Position numbers and translations under genes: made by a program. The notes beneath the pieces are model-generated. The model saw only the letters and a program-made list of their open reading frames with translations. It ran no database searches and was not told the origin of the DNA. Shown one piece after another: positions 45,932-54,484 of a DNA stretch of 64,000 bases (its first letter is position 1; the number at the start of each line of letters is the position of its first letter). Origin of the DNA: Endozoicomonas numazuensis (GTDB taxonomy: Bacteria > Pseudomonadota > Gammaproteobacteria > Pseudomonadales > Endozoicomonadaceae); the NCBI RefSeq assembly GCF_000722635.1, contig NZ_JOKH01000003.1, positions 601,962-665,961 of the forward strand. The letters run 5' to 3'.

Positions 45932-46215
45932 AGCATCGCCTCATTTGGTGGAATATTCCACGTCCATTTTCTGTCAAAGTTATAATCTTTTGTGCGCAAA
46001 GTATAGAGGGGTTATGTAACATCGGGAGCCAAAACACTCCTTGCCCTGCTTTAGCCAGAAGGTTACATTGTGCTCCTTCCTCTTCCGGCCTGCTGAAATG
46101 AAACAGGCTTATTCTCATGCTGGCCGATAGTTGGATAAGCAGCCACCTTTTCGTCGCCTGTGGGGATGAAAAACGCTTAATAATACCCATAGCGAATAAC
46201 AACTGAACGACTAGC

Positions 46216-47322
46216 ATGACCCCGGAATCTCGTTACCAGCAGGACTTAAAGAAAGATAACTTCAGCTACGACCCTGCACAAGAAGAAGCGGTTCAACACC
46301 TCCAGCATCTTTTTGAGCAGCTGAATACGGAAGCTCCGCGCCCTTCTCTGCTCAAGCGCATCAACCCATTTGCCAGCAAAGAAACAAACACCGTTCGCGG
46401 GCTTTATTTCTGGGGCGGAGTTGGACGGGGCAAAACGTATCTGATGGACACCTTTTACGATTGTTTACCGTTCCCTGAAAAAAAACGCATGCACTTTCAT
46501 CACTTTATGCGCTGGGTTCATGGTGAACTAAAAAAACTGTCAGGAGAAAAAAACCCTCTGGATCGAGTGGCCGAAATACTGGCTGCTGAAACCCGGGTGA
46601 TCTGTTTTGATGAGTTCTTTGTTTCTGATATCACAGACGCCATGCTACTGGGCGGATTGTTTGAACAGCTCTTTCAGAAAGGAATCACACTGGTGGCGAC
46701 CTCCAACGTAGTGCCTGACGAGCTGTATAAAGATGGCCTGCAACGAGCCCGCTTCCTGCCAGCCATTGCTCAATTGAAAGAACATACCCTCGTCGTTAAT
46801 GTGGATGGTGGTACCGACTACCGCCTGCGCCTTCTTGAAAAAGCAGAAACCTATTTTACGCCTCTGGGAGCAGAAGCAGAGGCCCACCTGCAAAAAACGT
46901 TTACTGATCTGGCGCCGGATATCAGTCACTGTCGGGAAACAGACATCATTGAAATTGCCGGCCGGACTATCCACAGTGAACGCACGTGTGAAGACATTGG
47001 CTGGTTCGCTTTTGAGGCGTTGTGTGATGGTCCAAGAAGCCAGAATGACTACATTGAGCTGGCCTGCCTGTATCAAACAGTGCTGCTGGAAAACGTACCG
47101 CAGATGGGTGAGAAAAAAGACGATCAGGCCAGACGGTTCATCAACCTGGTGGATGAATTTTACGATCGCAACGTTAAACTGATTCTTACAGCTGAAACGC
47201 CATTGCTGGATCTGTATACCAGTGGCAAGCTGAACTTCGAGTTTCAGCGCACCATCAGCCGACTACAAGAAATGCAGTCCAAAGAATACCTGTCGCAACC
47301 TCACGACCCGATTCATTCATGA
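46216..47322 (+). CDS. zapE: cell division ATPase ZapE (AFG1 family)
   Basis: This 368-residue AFG1-like P-loop ATPase has Walker A GGVGRGKTYLMDTF (near residue 78), Walker B VICFDEFFVSDITDAM, the sensor region TLVATSNVVPDELYKDGLQRARFLP and a C-terminal ETPLLDLYTSGKLNFEFQRT. E. coli ZapE binds FtsZ and acts at constriction. It is divergent from yhcB across 284 bases. One copy of the ATRCC-TAGCGAA motif lies 16 bases before the start. Confidence 0.93.
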   Translation: MTPESRYQQDLKKDNFSYDPAQEEAVQHLQHLFEQLNTEAPRPSLLKRINPFASKETNTVRGLYFWGGVGRGKTYLMDTFYDCLPFPEKKRMHFHHFMRWVHGELKKLSGEKNPLDRVAEILAAETRVICFDEFFVSDITDAMLLGGLFEQLFQKGITLVATSNVVPDELYKDGLQRARFLPAIAQLKEHTLVVNVDGGTDYRLRLLEKAETYFTPLGAEAEAHLQKTFTDLAPDISHCRETDIIEIAGRTIHSERTCEDIGWFAFEALCDGPRSQNDYIELACLYQTVLLENVPQMGEKKDDQARRFINLVDEFYDRNVKLILTAETPLLDLYTSGKLNFEFQRTISRLQEMQSKEYLSQPHDPIHS

Positions 47323-47393
47323 CACCAGGGCCAGGCTTTAACAAGCCAGACCTACAGCTATGCATAATCGGGCCTATACCCTGAGAGTAAAAA

Positions 47394-48179
47394 ATGGATC
47401 TCAATCTAAAAGAAAAAGTATTCATGGTGGCTGGAGCCAGTACCGGACTGGGCTACGCCATTGCCTCCAGACTGGCCGCCGAAGGCGCCCAGGTGTCCAT
47501 TGCCAGCCGTTCTGAAGATCGAATTGCCCAGGCAGCATCTACTATCAGCAGCGAAACCGGTGCTGAAGTCAGAGGCTATATATTTGATGCCAAAGACGGT
47601 GACTCCATCCAGCACTGGGTTAATAACACCCTCAATGATTTTGGCAAAATTGATGGTTTGCTGGTTAACGCCGGTGGACCAACACCGGGTTTTTTCGAAG
47701 AGCTGGAAGACAATGACTGGCAAGCGGCTTTTGAACAGACATTACTCAGCTCAGTAAGAATGATCCGGGCAGCCCTGCCTGCTCTTAAAGTTCAGGGTGG
47801 CAGTATAGTGACTCTGACGTCTTCAGCTATTAAAGAACCTATAGATATCCTGCTGCTCAGTAACGTGATGCGCTCAGGTGTGGCCAGCCTGGTGAAAAGC
47901 CTGTCCGTCGAACTGGCAGAAGACAACATTCGTATTAATAACCTGATCCCGGGCTCTATTCATACCGACCGTATTGACGCCCTGAACACTTTCCTGGCAG
48001 GTCGCCGGGAAACCTCTGCAGCCAAAGTCCAGCAAGCTGCAGAATCAACCATCCCGATGGGACGTTATGGTAAACCAGATGAATTTGCCAATGCAGCCGC
48101 GTTCCTGCTTTCTGATGCTGCCAGCTACATAACAGGCACCAGCCTGACAGTAGACGGCGGTAAAATGAAAGGGCTTTAA
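47394..48179 (+). CDS. short-chain dehydrogenase/reductase with altered catalytic motif
   Basis: The 261-residue Rossmann-fold SDR has the cofactor motif VAGASTGLGYAIA, LVNAGGP (NAG) and the Ser in TLTSSAIKEP. The canonical Y-x-x-x-K active site is replaced by S-x-x-x-R in LLSNVMRSGVASL. C-terminal motifs NNLIPGSIHT, GRYGKPDEFANAAAFLLSD and GTSLTVDGG are intact. A branch of FabG-like SDRs shares the SN..R pattern. Those might use other residues or do another reaction. It follows zapE by 72 bases. A CCCTGCTC/GAGCAGGG hairpin lies just after it. Confidence 0.85.
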   Translation: MDLNLKEKVFMVAGASTGLGYAIASRLAAEGAQVSIASRSEDRIAQAASTISSETGAEVRGYIFDAKDGDSIQHWVNNTLNDFGKIDGLLVNAGGPTPGFFEELEDNDWQAAFEQTLLSSVRMIRAALPALKVQGGSIVTLTSSAIKEPIDILLLSNVMRSGVASLVKSLSVELAEDNIRINNLIPGSIHTDRIDALNTFLAGRRETSAAKVQQAAESTIPMGRYGKPDEFANAAAFLLSDAASYITGTSLTVDGGKMKGL

Positions 48180-48188
48180 TCAGCCCTC

Positions 48189-48217
48189 CCCTGCTCGGCC
48201 CTTCAGGGTGAGCAGGG
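48189..48217 (+). terminator. possible terminator after the SDR gene
   Basis: CCCTGCTC and GAGCAGGG form a perfect 8-bp stem around a 13-base loop, beginning about ten bases after the SDR stop. A pyrimidine-rich stretch with several T follows (ctacctttcttctt). Confidence 0.5.
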
Positions 48218-48278
48218 ACTCTACCTTTCTTCTTGTAGCTTCTGCCCTTCCAGATCATCTTCTACGTTTCTTAGCTCA

Positions 48279-48413
48279 CTCCAAATAAAAACGCTGAATG
48301 CCATTAAAACCGATTGGGACAAACTGACTCTTGAGTCTCCGGCTCTGTATAAACGCAGCTGGAGTGAAATTGAGAAAATGGATAAAAGCGTTGATGAAAT
48401 CCTAGGAGGCTGA
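48279..48413 (+). pseudogene. short coding remnant truncated by a MITE-like element
   Basis: This frame reads LQIKTLNAIKTDWDKLTLES and PALYKRSWSEIEKMDKSVDEI and is hydrophilic and helix-forming like a real protein. It has no start codon in reach. Its TGA stop at 48411 belongs to the end of the MITE-like element (GGAGGCTGA). I do not recognise the family. It looks like the surviving piece of a gene cut by insertion of the element. The neighbouring gap 48180-48834 otherwise holds only the MITE and a palindrome. Confidence 0.45.
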
Positions 48414-48566
48414 CCGAGAATAACGTCCGAGCATAAAATTCAGTAGAACGAGTCAGTTTTTTCACTGAATTTGTGCGAATAGTTGACCTATTTAAGAAAA
48501 TTCAGTGGAAAAGATGGCCGTTCTTTCTGGATTTTAGGCCGGGCTGTCTATTCTCGGTCAGCCTCT
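48405..48566. mobile_element. MITE-like element, copy 2 (complete, flanked by TA)
   Basis: The 162-bp element is bounded by GGAGGCTGACCGAGAATA and TATTCTCGGTCAGCCTCT, near-perfect terminal inverted repeats, with TA on both outer sides, which resembles a target duplication. Internal AAATTCAGT and ACTGAATTT can pair. It has no coding capacity and needs a transposase in trans, not seen in this window. Confidence 0.85.
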
Positions 48567-48663
48567 TAGCTGAGCATAAGCAGAAATAAGTAAATCTCAA
48601 ATGAGTTTTTAGCTGACACCACTAAGGAATAGTCCGTAAATAACTTTCTTATTTGACCAGACC

Positions 48664-48726
48664 CCGTTCGGGCTGAGCCTGTCGAAGCCCAGAGCCACCA
48701 CTCTTCGACAGGCTCAGGGTGAACGG
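48664..48726. repeat. inverted repeat of the TTCGACAGGCTCAG family, copy 2
   Basis: CCGTTCGGGCTGAGCCTGTC and GACAGGCTCAGGGTGAACGG are near-perfect inverted arms. It is the same family as 37709-37771. Confidence 0.85.
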
Positions 48727-48834
48727 AGTTCATGTTTTAACCGGGAAGTTATTTCAAGACAAATCCTTAAACCTTTCTAATCAAAGCTGAGACAACCCTT
48801 TCTCACCCTGAGGCGGGATTGCTACTTTGTGAAT

Positions 48835-50250
48835 TTAAGCCTCAGGATCCAAAGGATCATCAAAGCCATGAGTCATTTGCCGAATTTCTTCTAACAACCG
48901 TGTAAAATCTCTTCTCATTCTTATTTTCCCGAAAACAGGCGCTTCGGCTTTTTCTAAGAGCAAAGGACAAGCTTTAGAGAACCTGGCTACTGACCCTCTG
49001 ACATCTGCACCACTGATACTGGCCATCAATATGCATTCCAGCAGCTCTGCCATTTCTAACTTATTAGCCTTTGGGTCCACTTCCAAAAGGTTTCCTATAC
49101 CGTTAAACAACAGAGTGGCATCTCCAATAACTTCTCCAGTCGGAATAAACGGATCATCCACATAACTACTCCATTTCAAAAGTCCATGATAGACTGCAAT
49201 CATCATATTGCAGCCCATGGGTGACTTGATGGCAAGAGCATTGCACCGTCTGAATTCTTTCAACATATTTCTGTAGAGATTGATGGCATCCCTTCTTGCA
49301 GGATCAGCATCTGGATCATCCCTCAGTTCACCTAGAAGCTCCACCATAATCTCAGCCGTTTTATCCATCAACAGGCCTCGCATCTGGTTGTAAAGCTTGC
49401 GATCAAAACAGGCTTCCTTCAGGCTTTTGACACCTAACTTTCCTGCCAGGTGGGCAGGTTGACTCAAAGCTACACGCAAATCGTTTGCCGCCCCTTCAAA
49501 GGCTGTGGTGTACGAGAAGTCCAACTTCTGCCTGCCAGTCACTGTTACCTTTTCCTTATGGGGTACCGATGCAAGGCTCACCATTTCGGCTGTCTTGGCC
49601 ATCAATGTTGTTACGTTTAATCGGTGTAAGACATTTTGATCCATCGCGACGGCCTTACTTTTAGGTTGTTCAGCCAGTTCCCCTGCAAGAAGAGCAACCA
49701 CCGGACTGATCACCTCAACTGCAAATTCCGGGAGCATGCCATCGCGTACGATTTTCGCCACGACAGCAGCATCAAGTGGTACTTCTGTCTTGAAGTTAGA
49801 AGGAAAATCCAGAGGATCTAAACGTGGTAATACTTTTGCAGCTTCTTCCCGAAGCGGGGCTTTAGTTTTTTTGACACGTTTCCCTTTTCGGGTAGCTAAA
49901 GTCCGGTCAAACCAGTCCCTTGTAACTTCTGAATGTTCTTTTAAAGTAGCCCCACCTGAATTCAGGCTACTCAAATCCAATACTGATGCAGACAAATACT
50001 GCGCCCTTGGCTTAGCCATGGGTTTTACTTGAGACAGGGAATTTACATTGTCAGCCAAGGGCATTATATGACCGGCTACAGGAGCATACGCTGAAGGCTT
50101 ATCCGTCAGAGAACTCGGCTCTCTGAGCCCTTGAATCGGCGAACCTTCTACGGTTGCTACCGGAGAGTGCGGCATGCCCTCTATAGGTTCCTGACTCATT
50201 GTGGGTAGAGTCGGAGGGATAACGTTAAATTGGAATTCTGTACGGTCCAT
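48835..50250 (-). CDS. large protein of unknown function
   Basis: This 471-residue protein is one I do not recognise. The N-terminal ~140 residues are Pro/Ser-rich and probably disordered (EFQFNVIPPTLPTMSQEPIE onward), then a basic cluster RKGKRVKKTKAP, then a mostly helical C-terminal domain (about 160-471) with no obvious catalytic motif and no signal peptide or membrane segment. The frame continues 20 codons upstream to 50310. ATG 50250 is preferred because AAGGA lies eight bases before it. The disordered N terminus joined to a helical domain is reminiscent of secreted effectors, but that is a weak guess. Confidence 0.6.
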   Translation of the reverse strand: MDRTEFQFNVIPPTLPTMSQEPIEGMPHSPVATVEGSPIQGLREPSSLTDKPSAYAPVAGHIMPLADNVNSLSQVKPMAKPRAQYLSASVLDLSSLNSGGATLKEHSEVTRDWFDRTLATRKGKRVKKTKAPLREEAAKVLPRLDPLDFPSNFKTEVPLDAAVVAKIVRDGMLPEFAVEVISPVVALLAGELAEQPKSKAVAMDQNVLHRLNVTTLMAKTAEMVSLASVPHKEKVTVTGRQKLDFSYTTAFEGAANDLRVALSQPAHLAGKLGVKSLKEACFDRKLYNQMRGLLMDKTAEIMVELLGELRDDPDADPARRDAINLYRNMLKEFRRCNALAIKSPMGCNMMIAVYHGLLKWSSYVDDPFIPTGEVIGDATLLFNGIGNLLEVDPKANKLEMAELLECILMASISGADVRGSVARFSKACPLLLEKAEAPVFGKIRMRRDFTRLLEEIRQMTHGFDDPLDPEA

Positions 50251-50644
50251 GAGCATCTTCCTTGCAAAGTAATTATGCCATTTGGACAACAAGAGCAACC
50301 GCACGTTCAATTATGAATTAACCGAACAGTTAGTCAGACTGACAACGGTTAACTTTCTTTCGATTTATTTCTACCTCTCCCTGTCCTACCGGCTGAATCA
50401 GACCAATCTCTACCATGCAAGAAACAGGAGGGGATAGAAGTTTATAGCGTTCAGAAAGGTATTGGGAAAAGGTATTGGGAAAAGGTATTGGGAAAAGGTA
50501 TTGGGAAAAGGTATTGGGAAAAGGTATTGGGAAAGATGAAAAAACTGAAATGGTACCCGTAACAACGGTCGAGCAGCTAAATAACTTCAGCCGCTATATC
50601 TTTAAACCAGGCAAGGGATGATCAGGCAGTGGAAACGCTAATAC
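50251..50644. other. intergenic region with a 13-bp tandem repeat
   Basis: No gene is supported here. The most prominent feature is the six-fold tandem repeat at 50458-50534. The rest is ordinary AT-rich sequence. Confidence 0.5.
50458..50534. repeat. 13-bp tandem repeat, six copies
   Basis: The unit GGTATTGGGAAAA is repeated six times, the last copy incomplete. It is purine-rich on the plus strand and lies between the unknown 471-residue protein gene and the EamA exporter. Confidence 0.95.
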
Positions 50645-51586
50645 TTAATGCTTTTGCAATTGACTGCCTGGAGGCGTTTTTCCTCCCTCGTTCGAGCCCG
50701 GCCTGCAGGTATTGATAACACCTGCGAAAATAATCAGAACCAGGCTCACACCATAAACAGGCAGAAACTGCTCGGAAAAAATCAGCAGCATATAAAGCGT
50801 TGACAGCAACGGAGTCAGAAAAATAAAAGGCGCCAGAAAAGAAGCTTCGGTCCGACGCAAAGCCCATAGCCACAGAACATCTGAAAGACCATTTACTAAA
50901 ACACCCGAGATGATCACGATCAGCAGACTTCTGCTATCAGGCAATATGAATTCAGAAAACACCAGCATGGAGATAAAAGACGCCAGCGTCGCTACCCCGA
51001 AAAATACCAGCATTAAACTATTGGCTTCCAATTTAATCCGCTTGCTAAATACTGAGAACAGGGCAAAGCAAATTGCTCCAGCCATGACCCAGAGCAACAG
51101 CGAGGAATCATTCAATGACAAGGCTTGCAACTGACCTTTGGTCAAAATCAGAATGATGGCTGCAAAACCCAGCAACAGAGAGAGAATCTTGCGTCCATTC
51201 AACGTCTCTCTAAGAATAACGACAGACAGAAGAGCGACGAAAATAGGCCAGGTATATTGCACAATTAAAACTTCCATCCCCTTGCCACCGGCATAGCCTT
51301 TGTAGAGCAACAGGAAATAGAGGTAGGTGCCCAGCAAACCCAGAACAGTACTTTGCCCCCAGTCTTTAACAGAGTAATTTCTCAGGTGCTTCAGGCTCCC
51401 GGTAACAAAACAGAGACCCGCCACCATGACGAATGAAAACAGGCTGGACCAGAATAAAAACTGATGATGATCTAATGTTGTCTGACCCAGCTTTGATACC
51501 ACCGGGATCACTGCCCATAATGAGACACAAAGCAATGCACAAAGGGTGCCTTTTAGACGTTGTTTATCCATTCCCTGATCCATCAT
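50645..51586 (-). CDS. EamA/DMT-family membrane exporter
   Basis: The 313-residue protein has ten hydrophobic helices in two EamA repeats (first repeat starting CALLCVSLWAVIPVVSKLGQ, second near residue 160 starting LLLWVMAGAICFALFSVFS). Family members export amino acids, purines or drugs, or act in lipid flipping. Several start codons lie close together (51586, 51583, 51571). It is divergent from a LysR regulator 120 bases away, a common exporter-regulator arrangement. Confidence 0.88.
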   Translation of the reverse strand: MMDQGMDKQRLKGTLCALLCVSLWAVIPVVSKLGQTTLDHHQFLFWSSLFSFVMVAGLCFVTGSLKHLRNYSVKDWGQSTVLGLLGTYLYFLLLYKGYAGGKGMEVLIVQYTWPIFVALLSVVILRETLNGRKILSLLLGFAAIILILTKGQLQALSLNDSSLLLWVMAGAICFALFSVFSKRIKLEANSLMLVFFGVATLASFISMLVFSEFILPDSRSLLIVIISGVLVNGLSDVLWLWALRRTEASFLAPFIFLTPLLSTLYMLLIFSEQFLPVYGVSLVLIIFAGVINTCRPGSNEGGKTPPGSQLQKH

Positions 51587-51705
51587 GACTCCCTACTCCC
51601 TTGCTGAAATGATGATCCAGCTATTCTGACAAGAGTTAGATATCATATAAATTGAATAATTAAGATTTCATAAATCATAAAAATTGATTCTACAGGGAAA
51701 TAGCG

Positions 51706-52605
51706 ATGGATTTCAAACAGCTACAGACATTTCGAACGGCAGCCAGAACCCTTAATTTCACTGAAACAGCCAGGCAGCTACATTATGTCCAGTCAGCAGT
51801 GACGGCTCATATTCGGTCTTTGGAAGAGCGACTGGATGTCCGTCTTTTCGACCGCAGTGGTCGGGGCGTCGTACTCACTTCAGCGGGCGAGCAGTTATTA
51901 GAATACGCTGATCGAATAGTGTCTTTAAGAGATGAGGCAGAACAATCTGTCAAAAAGACCCAGATTGTCAGCGGCCGTTTAACACTGGCAGGGTATGAAA
52001 CAGTATTAACCTATCGTCTACCGGGCATTTTGAAAGCATACACTGAACAATACCCAAAGGTGCGGGTCAATATTACTTCCCTGAATGTCAGGGAGTTGCT
52101 TTCTCAGGTAGCAAACCACCAGATAGACCTGGCTTTTCTTCTGGACAAAGAAGCCGCACTGGCACACGTAGAAAAGAGGCTGGTCGGGCTGGAAAAAGTA
52201 GTGATAGTGGCTGACCCGGAGCATAAGCTCGCCCATAAGAAAAAGGTCATGGCCAGAGACCTTGAGGGACAACCTTTACTGCTAACCGAGCTTGGCTGCA
52301 GTTATCGAAATGTATTTGAAACGGTCCTAAAAAATTCAGGGGTGATTCCAGAGCAACAAATGGAGTTCATCAGTATTGAGGCGATCAAGGCCTGTGTGAA
52401 AATGGGGATGGGTATTGCTGCTATCAGCGAAGTGTCTGTGGCAGAAGAGTTACAGCGAGGCGAGCTGGTCAGCCTGGACTGGCAGGACGAAACATTATCA
52501 CTGGGACTTTATATGGTGTGGAATGCCAATCGATGGGTGTCTCCTGCATTGGCTGCTTTTATTGAAAATACAATAGAGGCTGGAACCGTTGAAGAGGGAA
52601 GATGA
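51706..52605 (+). CDS. LysR-family transcriptional regulator
   Basis: The 299-residue regulator has the helix-turn-helix near residues 4-62 (LNFTETARQLHYVQSAVTAHIRSLE, LFDRSGRGVVLT). The effector domain shows RLTLAGYETVLTYRLPGIL, SLNVRELLSQVANHQIDLAFLLD and GMGIAAISEVSVAEELQRGEL. It is divergent from the EamA exporter, which it probably controls in response to the exported compound. This is inference from layout. Confidence 0.93.
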   Translation: MDFKQLQTFRTAARTLNFTETARQLHYVQSAVTAHIRSLEERLDVRLFDRSGRGVVLTSAGEQLLEYADRIVSLRDEAEQSVKKTQIVSGRLTLAGYETVLTYRLPGILKAYTEQYPKVRVNITSLNVRELLSQVANHQIDLAFLLDKEAALAHVEKRLVGLEKVVIVADPEHKLAHKKKVMARDLEGQPLLLTELGCSYRNVFETVLKNSGVIPEQQMEFISIEAIKACVKMGMGIAAISEVSVAEELQRGELVSLDWQDETLSLGLYMVWNANRWVSPALAAFIENTIEAGTVEEGR

Positions 52606-52994
52606 TCCTGAAAATGTTCTTTTAACTGAGAAAAAGGTCTCGCCTCATCAATGTACAAAAGCAAGACCTTGAACCCGAATTTAGCTCTGTATCACCTTAC
52701 GATCCCGAATGGTTTTAGCGACCGGATCATGAATCTGACTGACAATGTAGTTCAGAGCATTTGGAAATTTTTTAACCAGCTAGGCAGGAAAGAAGCAGTA
52801 AACTTCTCCGCGCTCTCTTTTCAAGGTAATTCTGGAAGTGAACGGTACATGCCAATACATGAAACGTTTTCTAACCATATACATGGATGAATCTCTTGTA
52901 AAAAGGACAACTTCCTATCCGTTGCTATAGGCGCTCCATGCTCTGCGGTTGAGTGGGGCATTAGTCCACTTGTTAGCAGAATAGTTCCCAGCCG
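52606..52994. other. intergenic region, possible decayed minus-strand gene
   Basis: No intact gene is supported. On the minus strand a frame reads TLKRERGEVYCFFPA, then a TAG, then LVKKFPNALNYIVSQIHDPV and AKTIRDRKVIQS before a TAA, which looks like protein sequence with one stop. It may be a remnant of an unidentified gene. The plus-strand ORF at 52651-52890 is its antisense and is not supported. Confidence 0.35.
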
Positions 52995-53813
52995 TTATTT
53001 ATTTTTTCTGTGGTCCCGAATCTGCTCATAGGCCACCTGAATTTCCTGAGCTTTCTGCTTGGCTACTTCCATCATCTCTTCAGGCAAGCCTTTAGCCACC
53101 AGCTTATCAGGGTGATGCTGACTCATGAGTTTTCTATAAGCTCTTTTCACTTCACTGTCCGTCGCCGAAGACTCTACACCCAATACTTCATACGCTTTGG
53201 AAAGACTCTGACCACTGTCTGGACGAGCCCAGCCACCGCCCTGCTGACCTCCAGCGTGATAATAAGCTCTCTGAGCCTGAAACCGCTTATGCAGCAACTC
53301 AAAGCTGATCTGACTCACACCCAGCTGATCACAAACATGCTTGAACACCGCTCGCTCAGCCGCAGTGAGGCTGCCATCGGCATAAGCGGCCTGCAGCTGT
53401 ATTTCCAAAAAGAGAGGCACCAGTGTGCTGGAGCCCGCCACTCTGCGAAACTCTGCCAGGGCTTCACTAATATCAGCAGAAGGCTGCTTGCCCTGATTGA
53501 AAAGGTTGATGGCCGCTTTACGCTGATCAGGAGACAAACGCATTTCATTCATAATGGCTGACGCCATTTCAATTTCATGCTCGCTGACTCGCCCGTCTGC
53601 CTTTGCCAGCCTCCCCATAACCAGAAAGGTCGCCTTGAAAAACGCACTCTGAGCCCGCTGACGATTAAAGTGCCCTCGGGCACCGCCACCGGTTTGTTCA
53701 TTAGGATTAATATAATTCCGGTTTATCCAGGCACCCAGGATGCCACCGAAAAGTGCTCCAAAAGGTCCTCCAAACACAAAACCGATGAATACACCGATCA
53801 GAATTGCCGTCAT
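52995..53813 (-). CDS. djlA: DnaJ-like co-chaperone DjlA
   Basis: The 272-residue protein has a short N-terminal glycine-zipper membrane segment (GFVFGGPFGALFGGILGAWI), a TerB-like helical domain in the middle (MGRLAKADGRVSEHEIEMAS) and a C-terminal J domain with the HPD motif in YRKLMSQHHPDKLVAKG. Membrane-anchored DjlA stimulates DnaK at the inner membrane. Its ATG overlaps the murU stop by four bases, so it belongs to the amgK-murU-djlA operon. Confidence 0.93.
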   Translation of the reverse strand: MTAILIGVFIGFVFGGPFGALFGGILGAWINRNYINPNEQTGGGARGHFNRQRAQSAFFKATFLVMGRLAKADGRVSEHEIEMASAIMNEMRLSPDQRKAAINLFNQGKQPSADISEALAEFRRVAGSSTLVPLFLEIQLQAAYADGSLTAAERAVFKHVCDQLGVSQISFELLHKRFQAQRAYYHAGGQQGGGWARPDSGQSLSKAYEVLGVESSATDSEVKRAYRKLMSQHHPDKLVAKGLPEEMMEVAKQKAQEIQVAYEQIRDHRKNK

Positions 53814-54484
53814 ATTGCCCTGCTCTGCTTTAAATACTCTTCCAGACTCTGCAACCGCTCAACTGTGCCGACGTCGGTCCAGAGTCCGGAATAATGTTCG
53901 CCCGTCACTTTGCTCGAGGCCATCGCGCCAATCAACAGGGGAGCCAGCTTGAACGCGCCTGATTTACACTCTGCAAAGAGTTCGGGTGACAGTACACTTA
54001 AACCACTGAAAGTCAGCTTGTTCTGACCACTAGCCTGTACCAGTCCGCGCTCATTCAGGGAAAAATCGCCTGTTGTCTTGAATTCGGGGTTATCTACCAG
54101 TACCAGATGAGCCAGCGCTTCTGATAATTCAGGCAAAGAGTCGAAAGCATAATCGGTATAGGCATCGCCATTAATCAACAGGAAGGGATCATCACCCAAC
54201 AAAGGCAAAGCCTTGAACACGCCTCCTCCGGTTTCCAGAGGCTCAGACTCAGCTGAGTATTCAATATTCAGCCCCCAGTGGCTCCCTTTTCCCAGTGCCG
54301 ATACCAGCTTCTCTCCCAGCCAGGCATGGTTAATAACAATGTCCTCGAAGCCACTTTCTGACAATTTTTCCAGATGATGAACAATCAGTGGCTTACCACC
54401 CACTTCTACCAGTGGCTTTGGCTTTTCCAAAGTCAGTGGCCTGAGTCTTGTTCCCAGACCGGCGGCCAGGATCATCACTTTCAC
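53810..54484 (-). CDS. murU: N-acetylmuramate-1-phosphate uridylyltransferase
   Basis: The 224-residue nucleotidyltransferase starts VMILAAGLGTRLRPLTLEKPKPLVEVGGKP, the sugar-nucleotide pyrophosphorylase signature, and has the metal-binding Asp in FLLINGDAYTDY and GLWTDVGTVERL at the end. In pseudomonads MurU and AmgK form a shortcut that recycles cell-wall N-acetylmuramate into UDP-MurNAc. I start it at GTG 54484, which overlaps the amgK stop as GTGA. The longer frame to 54517 lacks homology. Confidence 0.93.
   Translation of the reverse strand: MKVMILAAGLGTRLRPLTLEKPKPLVEVGGKPLIVHHLEKLSESGFEDIVINHAWLGEKLVSALGKGSHWGLNIEYSAESEPLETGGGVFKALPLLGDDPFLLINGDAYTDYAFDSLPELSEALAHLVLVDNPEFKTTGDFSLNERGLVQASGQNKLTFSGLSVLSPELFAECKSGAFKLAPLLIGAMASSKVTGEHYSGLWTDVGTVERLQSLEEYLKQSRAI

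Noticed and set aside
52651-52890. Plus-strand ORF of 79 codons
   Set aside because: The opposite strand shows more protein-like sequence; the plus ORF is probably its antisense shadow.
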